Shown here: positions 42,260 through 50,277 of the stretch, piece by piece
Position numbering within the stretch: the stretch's first letter is position 1
Layout of the letters: each line of letters opens with the position of its first letter
DNA from: Nematocida homosporus
Taxonomy: Eukaryota; Microsporidia
Direction: 5' to 3'
Length of the DNA: 64,000 bases
NCBI RefSeq assembly: GCF_024244095.1
Contig: NW_026250682.1
Coordinates: forward strand, 53,096-117,095
Notes under the pieces: generated by a model
Database searches by the model: none
Seen by the model: only the letters and a program-made list of their open reading frames with translations
What the model was told of the DNA's origin: nothing
Program-made: the position numbers and the translations under genes

Positions 42260-43558
42260 ATGAGCTATACTCCTATATTCACTTCTATTCAGACAATTGA
42301 GGGTATTCAGACTGCTAATAAGAATATATACGGATATTTCATGAAAAGTGAGTACTCTTACTATGTACCGGCTGAGTACAGATACGCTGCGTATAGAAAG
42401 AGTACAGATGTGACTTATATCGTGGTGGTAGTTGGTTACGAGAGTAGATCGGGTGATTACTTGTACAAACACAATGAAGACGATTTAGAGATTGAGTGCT
42501 TACTGGGTAAAGATGCATCTTACTTGCGGCGGAAACGAGTAAACCTTTCTGGACTAGCTAGAACGATTAGAGAGATGGAAATGGAGAAGTTAGAACCAAA
42601 AGCATTTCAGCCGAATGAGTGCTTTATTGGGTTGGCCTTTCCGGATGGCTTGCCACGGGTAGGTATTATGAACATGATTGATAGTTTGTTGTGCCATGGT
42701 AAGTTTAAAGGAGTTCTTTTGGCGCCTTTATCTTTGGGAGTGAGTTTTGGGTTGGGACTGTCCAATTCGGTGGTGGTTAATCGGGTGGATATGAGTGTTT
42801 GGGCGATTGAAGATAATTGCATTTTAGATGGGGGTGTGCTGGATAAGAAGTACAGTCGGACTATGGATGGAGATGATTTAGTGGATGAACTGACCAATCG
42901 TGAAGAAGGTCCTGGAGCTAGTATTTATACTAATGAGTGCTATATTTGCCAAGATCGGTTTGATTTGGCCCAGTTTAGTATGCATTTCAAAAACAAGCAT
43001 GGGATTGATGTATATGAAGATCTGAAAGAAGGAGATTTGATTTTAAGCCGGTGTAAGGCTATTATTGAACCGCCTGAGCCGGTTAATGAGAATTCTGGGG
43101 TTAAAACCATAGAAGAGAGTCTGGCGGCTTTATTAGAAAAGGTCGCTCCTCCCGAAAGAGAGAAGAAGCTTGCCTCTACGTTGATTTACATCACTAAAGA
43201 CCGAACACCATTACCTCAACCGCCGACGACTGCTCCTGCCGCACCGGCTGCACCTCTGCCAGCTGAACCCGCTTCTAATCCGGCTAATACTAGTGAATCT
43301 AATCCTAACTCATCCCAAACCATGCCCGCCCCGCCCCCTCTTATTCCCACTACTCTGGAGGAGCAAGAAGCTATTCAGCTTCCCCTGGAGTTTACTACTC
43401 TTAACCATCTTACTGAGGAAGAAAGAGGCACCACGGCCTGGCGAGGTCTTCATGCTCTAACTAACATTGAGCCGGCCAAAGATCTCTGGCTGACTGATAA
43501 AGAGTGGCAAAGTGTTCGTTTGCGCATTCTCAAGGAGAAGATTCTCTTTCCCATTTAA
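42260..43558 (+). CDS. Actin-related protein, Arp8-like, with C2H2 finger insert
   Basis: Divergent actin-fold protein, probably the Arp8 subunit of an INO80-type chromatin remodeller. It has 432 residues. The middle (PNECFIGLAFPDGLPRVGIM, LLAPLSLGVSFGLGLSNSVV) follows the Arp pattern 'vvP...l...f..v.....sl.atfG.Gl.s..VVdvG', and the C-terminal 50 residues (TAWRGLHALTNIEPAKDLWL; TDKEWQSVRLRILKEKILFPI) match the Arp8 end (AWKGA.VL......ELWI...EW...G.R.LRE+). Between them lie a C2H2-like zinc finger (CYICQDRFDLAQFSMHFKNKH, about 227-247) and a proline/alanine-rich linker. ATP-binding loops are not evident. The Arp8 relation is inferred from these blocks. Confidence 0.6.
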   Translation: MSYTPIFTSIQTIEGIQTANKNIYGYFMKSEYSYYVPAEYRYAAYRKSTDVTYIVVVVGYESRSGDYLYKHNEDDLEIECLLGKDASYLRRKRVNLSGLARTIREMEMEKLEPKAFQPNECFIGLAFPDGLPRVGIMNMIDSLLCHGKFKGVLLAPLSLGVSFGLGLSNSVVVNRVDMSVWAIEDNCILDGGVLDKKYSRTMDGDDLVDELTNREEGPGASIYTNECYICQDRFDLAQFSMHFKNKHGIDVYEDLKEGDLILSRCKAIIEPPEPVNENSGVKTIEESLAALLEKVAPPEREKKLASTLIYITKDRTPLPQPPTTAPAAPAAPLPAEPASNPANTSESNPNSSQTMPAPPPLIPTTLEEQEAIQLPLEFTTLNHLTEEERGTTAWRGLHALTNIEPAKDLWLTDKEWQSVRLRILKEKILFPI

Positions 43559-44201
43559 ATTGTCTATGTCCAACTCCCATCCTAAAGGGGGTAGACTTAA
43601 GTCTAGCGCGAATAAATCACTGATAAATTGAGTTAAGATTAAGTTAAGATTAAGTTGAGTTTGTGTAGGGTTGTGTAGGGTTGTTTAGTGTTGATGTAGT
43701 TTGGGGTGGTGCTAGTTTGGTTTGTTTAGTGTTGATGTAATTTGGCTGTTAGAAGTTGTTCGAAGTTGTTATTTATTCGGCCATATTACCAATACATTGC
43801 ATGCCTCTGATCGTGGTGACAACTTAACTTAACTTAACTCAACTCAACTCAACTCAACTCAACTCAACTCAACTCAACTCAACTCAACTTAACTTAACTC
43901 AACTCAACTTAACTCAACTCAACTCAACTCAAATCCACTAGACATACTAATCCAATGGAGCTTTCACTTCTACCTATTGTTATCTACTACTATTTATTCT
44001 TGATCTCTCGTCGGAACAGTTTGTTCTGAACTAAATACTACCACCACAAATTACTATATCTAGCCTACTCGCACTTTATCTTAATACAATACCAACCAAA
44101 TACCAACTTAACTCAATCAAATACCAACGTAACTTAACCGAATATCAACTCAACTCAACCAAATACCAACTCAACTTAACCGAATACCAGCAAAACTTTT
44201 A
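43559..44201. repeat. Intergenic, 643 bp, with (CTCAA)n microsatellite
   Basis: AATAAA near 43611, then TTGTGTAGGGTTGTGTAGGG and related T/G repeats (43640-43740), then a pentanucleotide AACTCAACTCAAC tract at 43821-43932 and further TACCAACTTAACTCAAC units to 44185. A clear T/G to C/A switch. No gene seen. Confidence 0.8.
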
Positions 44202-44888
44202 ATGGACAAGAAGTACAATGGACTCGTTTTCTCTAAAGATGCGAATTACGTACCCCAAACTCAAGAAGAACAAGAGGTATTTACCCTCCTAAACAAACGA
44301 ATTCACAATAACGATCTTGAAGATGATTTTTTTGAAGTAGCTAGTGGACTTCGCGATGGTTCTTCTGATAGTGATAGCAGTATTGAAGAGGTAGACAATG
44401 AAATGGATGATGAGTTGGATTGTAATAGGTCAGACTGTGATGAAATAGATAATGGCAGGGGGCGAATAGGCCTTAGTAGCACTGCGCTTAACATTACTTC
44501 AGCCAATACTAATACTCATACTAATACCAACCCAACCTCTACCCAAACTAATACCAACACAACCCAATCTGATCTCTACAACTTTAACTCTTTGATTAAT
44601 GAGGTAAACTCAATCTCAGGCGGACATTTTGAAATGCTTTCTTCCTTCTTTGATAAGAAACGGGCGCCCAAGAAGAAAAAGAAGAAGGTGGCCACCAACA
44701 TTGAGGAGTGCAACATGATCCTTAACCGAATGGGCTCCTTTGCTAGCACCTTTATAGAAGAAGAAGACCCTAAGCCTAGCAAACGCTCTAAAGTATCTAA
44801 ACAAGAAGAGTTCTGTGGAAATTGGGATAATCTTGAGTCTTCTTCGACCCAAGCAACCCGTCCAAAATATCAGCCCAATCTTATCTAA
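44202..44888 (+). CDS. Acidic hypothetical protein, possibly LTV1-like
   Basis: It has 228 residues. The N-terminus (VFTLLNKRIHNNDLEDDFFEVAS) resembles the LxDDF segment of the small-subunit assembly factor Ltv1 (NLLEDDFILQA), followed by a long acidic stretch (SSDSDSSIEEVDNEMDDELD), a Thr/Asn-rich spacer, a helical segment (YNFNSLINEVNSISGGHFEML), a poly-lysine patch and an end RPKYQPNLI recalling the KYQPK of Ltv1. The match is weak and other disordered nucleolar proteins could look similar. No signal peptide. Treat the name as a hypothesis. Confidence 0.55.
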   Translation: MDKKYNGLVFSKDANYVPQTQEEQEVFTLLNKRIHNNDLEDDFFEVASGLRDGSSDSDSSIEEVDNEMDDELDCNRSDCDEIDNGRGRIGLSSTALNITSANTNTHTNTNPTSTQTNTNTTQSDLYNFNSLINEVNSISGGHFEMLSSFFDKKRAPKKKKKKVATNIEECNMILNRMGSFASTFIEEEDPKPSKRSKVSKQEEFCGNWDNLESSSTQATRPKYQPNLI

Positions 44889-45042
44889 TTGAACTAAACT
44901 CAGCTAAATTCAGTTATGATTAAACCATAATTAACCCAATAAATTTATTCAGGTACGTAGATATGTTGATTTGACTTTGGTGTGGTTAGTATTGGGTTAG
45001 TGTTGGATTTGCTGTTTGTTGTTTGAATTGGGATTAAGTTGA

Positions 45043-45900
45043 TTAGAGAATGGTGTTGGGGTCCCAGCACGTTCGGTGGCTGATTGGGAAGTTGTCCAGG
45101 GCCTGGGTTTCCTCTTCGGTTAAGGTGACTGATAGAGCGTCGAAGTTCTCTTGAATGCGCTGGGGAGTGATGGACTTGGGAATGACTAGGCAGTCTTTGT
45201 CAATGACCCATTTAAGGAGGTACTGGGCAATGCTGCCTTTCTTCTGGAGCTGTTGAAGGATTGGGTACTGGTTGATCCATTCTGAGGAGAGAAGTTGGCC
45301 GCGGCCTAAAGTAGAATAGGCCTGTACGGCTACTTTGTTCTCCTGGGCATAGGCAATGTCTTTGGCGGGGTAGCAGATAGGTGAAAATTCGATTTGGTTG
45401 ACTTGTGGCTTCTCATCAAAGGTTTCTAAAATGCCGCGCAAATGCGAGGCCATAAAGTTGCTCACGCCAATGTTCTTGACTTTGCCGGCTTTCTGCAACT
45501 CAACTAAGGCCCGGAAAGATCCGTGACGTAGATCTTTGTTTTGGGGGCTTTGCAGATCGACTCCTTTGGCTCCGGGCCAATGAATTAGCACTAGGTCCAG
45601 GTACTCCTGCTTCATTTTGGCCAAACTATCGAGGACTGAGGCTTTGGCGGCATCATAGCCCTGGTTGGTGGTGGCAATTTTAGTGGTCAAAAAGATCTCA
45701 TTTCGGCTGATTCCTGTGGCTGCAATAGCTGCACTTACTTCGGCTTCGTTCTTATAAACCTGAGCTGTGTCGTATAATCGGTATCCAGTTTTCATTGCGG
45801 CTTTAACTGCCCCATCCACATTTTCTACTTTCATCTCATATGTCCCTAACCCTAAAACATCCATCTCCTGGTTGTTGTTTAGCTGCACTTTCTTCATCAT
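45043..45900 (-). CDS. Aldo-keto reductase
   Basis: NAD(P)H-dependent reductase of carbonyl compounds, TIM-barrel fold. The start is one of two adjacent ATGs (45900 or 45897), giving about 285 residues. The catalytic tetrad is visible: Asp and Tyr in GYRLYDTAQVYKNE, Lys in FLTTKIA, His in LDLVLIHWPG. Cofactor-binding segments follow (KNIGVSNF, QIEFSPICYP, AYSTLGRGQLL, VIPKSITPQRIQENF). The layout resembles the AKR5-type enzymes common in bacteria and yeasts; the ending RTCWDPNTIL is of that type. The true substrate is unknown. Acquisition by transfer is possible but not shown by the sequence alone. Confidence 0.93.
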   Translation of the reverse strand: MMKKVQLNNNQEMDVLGLGTYEMKVENVDGAVKAAMKTGYRLYDTAQVYKNEAEVSAAIAATGISRNEIFLTTKIATTNQGYDAAKASVLDSLAKMKQEYLDLVLIHWPGAKGVDLQSPQNKDLRHGSFRALVELQKAGKVKNIGVSNFMASHLRGILETFDEKPQVNQIEFSPICYPAKDIAYAQENKVAVQAYSTLGRGQLLSSEWINQYPILQQLQKKGSIAQYLLKWVIDKDCLVIPKSITPQRIQENFDALSVTLTEEETQALDNFPISHRTCWDPNTIL

Positions 45901-46459
45901 CAACAAAATAGACACAGCTTAGTTAAATGCTAAGATTGAAAGATCGAGGGATCTTAATAACAAGGTTAGGCTCAGCAAATCAGCTGCCTAACGCCGGCCC
46001 ATTGTAAGAATGAAATAAAGCAGAGCTGTTGGTGTCTTAACTGGGCCGGCTGCCACTAAGCGCTTGAAGAGGTATAAAGAAGACTCTAAAGATGATTGCT
46101 ATGGCATAATTACTATGGCACAATTGGGAGTAGTTAATAGTTGACCTAGAGAAGTCGTTGGATTTTGGTATGGCTCAGCTGATTTGGATAATTATGGCGC
46201 GGTGGATACATTGGTTCTTCCACACTAACTGAGATAATAGTATATTAGAACCACGATTTATTATAATGCACCTGTTGGTGAATAGAAACAACGAGTGAGG
46301 TAGGATGCTGTACTTATTTTAAGATCTGTTGTGGTTGTAGTGATAGAGTAAGTCTAATTTTTAAAACTGACTAAACTTCCTTGTTAGTCTTATTTCCTTA
46401 TTAGTCCTGTTTCCTTGTTAGTCTTATTTCCTAATAAGGTAATTTTACTTTTTATACAT
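45901..46459. other. Intergenic, 559 bp, upstream of first RING-family gene
   Basis: Mostly unique sequence. Near 46376-46440 a TTCCTTGTTAGTCTTATTTC unit is repeated about twice with a TTCCTTATTAGTCCTGT variant between. The 18-bp motif follows at 46430. No gene or structured RNA could be established. Confidence 0.6.
46430..46447 (+). promoter_or_regulatory. Shared 18-bp upstream motif, copy 2
   Basis: CCTAATAAGGTAATTTTA, identical to 32979-32996, lies directly upstream of the ATG at 46460. Probable core promoter element. Confidence 0.55.
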
Positions 46460-49400
46460 ATGATTAATCAGAAAGTAATGTCTGTTGGTAGATTCCAAAT
46501 CTATCGTTTAAAAATGTTTGGGCTGTACATCGGGTTGATTTTGTATTGTTTGTTATTACTATTGCAGGATGTTCGTGGGGGTTGTGAGACTGGTATGAGT
46601 ACTCAGAAGAGTTTGCCAACCTCGGATGAGATGCGCATAACTCTCGAAAGGATTGGGTTTGGCTTTGTCACTACTGGTGATGATGATGCTTATGATTATA
46701 TCTATAATTGTGCCAGTAATTCACCTCGCGTCATCACGGTTACACACTATAACCCTACCCAATTACAGGAACCAGCCTCAGACACGAGCCCTATCCCATC
46801 CTCGAATCTAACAGACCCAACATTGCGTAATGTACCTAGTTATGTAATAGAGTATTCAGGTCTGGATTTCCATTTTGAAATGCCCAACTACTCTGGCCCA
46901 ACTATGATTAATAGAGTTTTGGAAGAATTAAGAAAGATTGCCACGATTCGTGTGCCCGCATGCTGTGTTTCTTATTCACTACTCGATCCCAAGTATCATT
47001 GGGAAAACCTGCGAATTCTATCTCGAATTGTTAACCTGTTAGATTGTAGTGAATTGGATATTTCTTTCAACCCTGGACGGAGCAAGAAAGTGCATAAACC
47101 CCAACCAGACCGATCTATTTGCCTACTAGAAGCCCAAAATGCTGTTGCCCACGCCAAGTATAATTCAGTGTGCAACATTCAATTTTCAACTTCAAAGAAT
47201 AACAGTCTTTTGAAATTCCTAGATAGTGGCATAGTTTTGCTGCGAGAGATCGCAAGTATCTCTGTAGAGGAAGATGAGTTCCAAAGTAGCTCTCGCATTG
47301 CCGAGCTGCCCTTACAAGAAGGCTACACTATCTCTTTTGTTTGGCTGCCTATGCAAGTTGATTTGGATCTTAGCTTCCTTCATACGTCTCCTAGATGCGA
47401 TCTAATCATTATCCGATTTGCTAAAGCATTTGAAAGAATTACCTTGACCGGTCTTGAAAAGGCCATTGCTAGACAGCCAACGCTATCTTTGAAAGCCGGT
47501 TCGGATGTGCTTCGCTATCTAAGCAAGCCCTGCCAGCCTCTAATTCACGTTCATACTATTTTAGGTTTTGATGCCATCCCGTCTACGGTCCAACTAATGC
47601 GCGAACTTCCTCAAGAACAAACAATTCCCGAACCTCGCATTATTGCAACCCAGGCCAACGTTTTTATTCCCACTTACCAGCCCTGCAGTTATTTAGAATA
47701 CTACAAGGATTTATTCTCCTCGGAGGCCTTTGCTCAACTCGGCATATCTGTAGACTGGGTTTATCTTGATTATAGGCCCGGCCGGGACGACTTGCGCCAA
47801 ACGCTAAAGTTCTTTCAGAATCTCAACGTCTTATCAGAAATACCTGTAGGGGTTAGGGATAAACATGTTGTATGTTGTGGTGACAAACTCGACAATCCCT
47901 GGTGGAGCATTCAAACCCCGATTTGCATCCAGCTCGACCATCCCCAATTGGATAATGAGATTATGCTCTACAGATCCCAACGCTACATGTGCTTCTGCCA
48001 GTACATACGCTACCAAATCATCAGTATTAAGGGTGATATAAATCCATCCACTGACCAGGTTCTAGCGTGTATCAATCTTCTATCTCTATTCCATAACATT
48101 GCCGCCGTTGCACTTGAAATATCGAATGTTCGTGGCCAGAGTCAAGATGCCACCAGCTTTGACTTGCATGCCTTCCAAGAAAGAGTAGATAGTGCGCCCA
48201 AACAGCATCTCAATGCCAAAACCGTGGTACTAGACAATGTCGATACAGAGATTCTATACTGGATATTGGGACAGTACATTTTTGCCGAGTTAATCGAAAT
48301 ATATGTTGTGAACCAGCGGTTTGCTAATCTTGGCATTGCCCTCTTCTTGTCTCTTCCTGCGGCCCAGCCGATCGGCCTGCTCGTGATTAATGACTTCCTT
48401 GATTTAAATGAAGTCAAATACTACGAGCAGCCAGATCAATTCGAGGGATTCTCGTTATTCAAATCCGCCGATTCGGAAAATCCAGAGCATGATCCTCAGA
48501 GCCTACGCAAGTTGTCTTTGCACCTGGAAGATGCCAGCTTTACTTCGCATCGAGCCATCATAAGCAAACTGCTAAGCTATGGTGTTCTGCTCCAACATAT
48601 GACATTCGAAGAATATATCACATGGGAAACGACAAACCCCAATGCTGACCCAACAATGTTAGACAAGAAAGAGTTTGCACTCGACCACATCACGCTAAAT
48701 GACTTAACAAGTGATTTAAACAACTGTTTGGCCAGAAACGCGGGTCTATCATCTCTAAGTCGAACTCCAGTTCGTAAAAGTTCCGTTGAGAGACTATTTT
48801 TGTTATTCGATGACCCGTTTTTGTTAGATGAATGCCACCTATTAACTATCATTCGCTGGTTAGCCTGTCGGTTTACGAACGTAAAGGCTCTGCGGATATC
48901 AAATGCTATATGGACTCAGAGGGAAATTGATTTGATTACTTCGCACAACTATTTATTTGCTGGACTAGAGCTGCTCAGTAGTATTCAACTAAAGCCTTCG
49001 GATTCAGATGAGGGGCCTATCGAATTGCTAACCAAGCCATATCGCCTTAGCTTAGTGAAACACGTTACTAGTCCCAAACATGCTTTGTTTGGGCTGCCTT
49101 CTAAAATGATATCTCAACTTGTTGCCCACTCTAACGAGCTTGGCAATTTCCTTTCTCAGCGCATTGACCTTAATGCGCCTCTTCGAAAGGTTATAAGCGA
49201 TCTTCAAGAAAGCGGCACCCAGATTAGTTGCATGATTTGTAGTAACAGCCTTTATGTGCTAGCAACACAAGAAGACAGGCCTGCCGACCGGGAAGCTGCT
49301 CATCCGTTCGATCCTGATCAGCATTTCACCACGGTTTGCTATCTTAAGTGTGGCCACTCATTCTGCAATGATTGTGTGGTTCGATTTAAGGAGAACCTGG

Positions 49401-49657
49401 ACAACCGTTGTTCATTTTGTCGCGTGCCAATCGTATATAGTGATGCCCATCGGCTTATCAGTGCTCCTCTATCTAGCTTTTTATTTACCCCGAACAACGT
49501 CTATTCATCGTTTATTGATAGCGAACAGCTTAGAAGCATGACCTGGTGCGATGGAAATGTCTATCTATACGTCGCCTATAAGGATACAACTGATATCTTT
49601 ACCAAGTTCAATGAAGACATAATCTATGATCGCAATAATCCAATTTATGTCATTTGA
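46460..49657 (+). CDS. Large secreted/anchored RING-domain family protein, member 1
   Basis: It has 1065 residues from the ATG at 46460. A hydrophobic N-terminal segment (MFGLYIGLILYCLLLLLQDV) acts as signal or anchor. The body has about 880 residues of leucine-rich, repeat-like sequence with family blocks: PTSDEMRITLERIGFGF, VVCCGDKLDNPWW, KTVVLDNVDTEILYWILGQY, VVNQRFANLGIALFLSLP, LNEVKYYEQ. The C-terminal RING (about 924-987) reads CMIC...CYLKCGHSFCNDC...CSFC with a full set of eight ligands, followed by a conserved tail (HRLISAPLSSFLF...MTW...VYLYVAY). Probably a ubiquitin ligase directed to the host or to a membrane face; this role is inferred. It is like the RING-bearing large families of Nematocida. 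Confidence 0.85.
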   Translation: MINQKVMSVGRFQIYRLKMFGLYIGLILYCLLLLLQDVRGGCETGMSTQKSLPTSDEMRITLERIGFGFVTTGDDDAYDYIYNCASNSPRVITVTHYNPTQLQEPASDTSPIPSSNLTDPTLRNVPSYVIEYSGLDFHFEMPNYSGPTMINRVLEELRKIATIRVPACCVSYSLLDPKYHWENLRILSRIVNLLDCSELDISFNPGRSKKVHKPQPDRSICLLEAQNAVAHAKYNSVCNIQFSTSKNNSLLKFLDSGIVLLREIASISVEEDEFQSSSRIAELPLQEGYTISFVWLPMQVDLDLSFLHTSPRCDLIIIRFAKAFERITLTGLEKAIARQPTLSLKAGSDVLRYLSKPCQPLIHVHTILGFDAIPSTVQLMRELPQEQTIPEPRIIATQANVFIPTYQPCSYLEYYKDLFSSEAFAQLGISVDWVYLDYRPGRDDLRQTLKFFQNLNVLSEIPVGVRDKHVVCCGDKLDNPWWSIQTPICIQLDHPQLDNEIMLYRSQRYMCFCQYIRYQIISIKGDINPSTDQVLACINLLSLFHNIAAVALEISNVRGQSQDATSFDLHAFQERVDSAPKQHLNAKTVVLDNVDTEILYWILGQYIFAELIEIYVVNQRFANLGIALFLSLPAAQPIGLLVINDFLDLNEVKYYEQPDQFEGFSLFKSADSENPEHDPQSLRKLSLHLEDASFTSHRAIISKLLSYGVLLQHMTFEEYITWETTNPNADPTMLDKKEFALDHITLNDLTSDLNNCLARNAGLSSLSRTPVRKSSVERLFLLFDDPFLLDECHLLTIIRWLACRFTNVKALRISNAIWTQREIDLITSHNYLFAGLELLSSIQLKPSDSDEGPIELLTKPYRLSLVKHVTSPKHALFGLPSKMISQLVAHSNELGNFLSQRIDLNAPLRKVISDLQESGTQISCMICSNSLYVLATQEDRPADREAAHPFDPDQHFTTVCYLKCGHSFCNDCVVRFKENLDNRCSFCRVPIVYSDAHRLISAPLSSFLFTPNNVYSSFIDSEQLRSMTWCDGNVYLYVAYKDTTDIFTKFNEDIIYDRNNPIYVI

Positions 49658-50277
49658 ACGGGCTTGCTATTAATAAACCGGTTTGATTTCTATTTAGCCT
49701 ACATTATGTATAAGATCTAGTTGGTATACTAACCCAATACGAAGTCTATCTTAACTAATACATACACCATTAAAGACATTCCTTGATACGAGCGCCGGTA
49801 CCTTTTATTAGATAAATATGATGGTTATGTTGAGATAGGATGACTTCGTACTGAGTGTAGTGTAGATATCTAAAATCACTTTGGTTAAAGTATCCTGGAC
49901 TAAGTAGTGAGTAGATTGCCAGTGATCAGGTTAATCGGTGCGAGAAATGAGTAGTGATCGTATGACAGCACTACATTATGATATCGTTAAATAGGCCATT
50001 CTAACCCAATGCTAAGACGAACCCACCCGAACACTGATTGAGCAACATTGGGAACGCCATGTAGCTTGTTATCAAAATAAACTGATCTACTTCACAACAA
50101 TTCAATTAAAATCTATATATTAGCCCGCTGGTGATCGGTGTAAGATGGGTCTATCTTTATTGTTTAGTAGAAACTTTGGGTTCGTGTTGGGTTAGCTTTA
50201 GCTAAGATGCCTATCAAATAGATCTTTTTTAAGAAATGGTAGGTTGTTTAGATCTATTCTTTTTCTTTCCATATCTT
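49658..50277. other. Intergenic, 620 bp, contains element B copy 3
   Basis: AATAAA appears 14 bases after the stop. Element B copy 3 fills 49754-49995. The remainder is unique AT-rich sequence with CTATATATTAGCCC near 50120. No gene seen. Confidence 0.6.
49754..49995 (+). repeat. Dispersed element B, copy 3
   Basis: AACTAATACATACACCATTA, AAGACATTCCTTGATACGAG, GGTACCTTTTATTAGATAAA, GGATGACTTCGTACTGAG, CTAAGTAGTGAGTAGATTGC, GTGATCAGGTTAATCGGTGC and GTATGACAGCACTACATTAT. The TGACGTCA box is damaged here (TGACTTCG). Long copy, most like copy 5. Confidence 0.8.

Noticed and set aside
43821..43932. AACTCAACTCAAC array as a CRISPR-like or centromeric repeat
   Set aside because: Simple pentanucleotide microsatellite without spacers or higher-order units.
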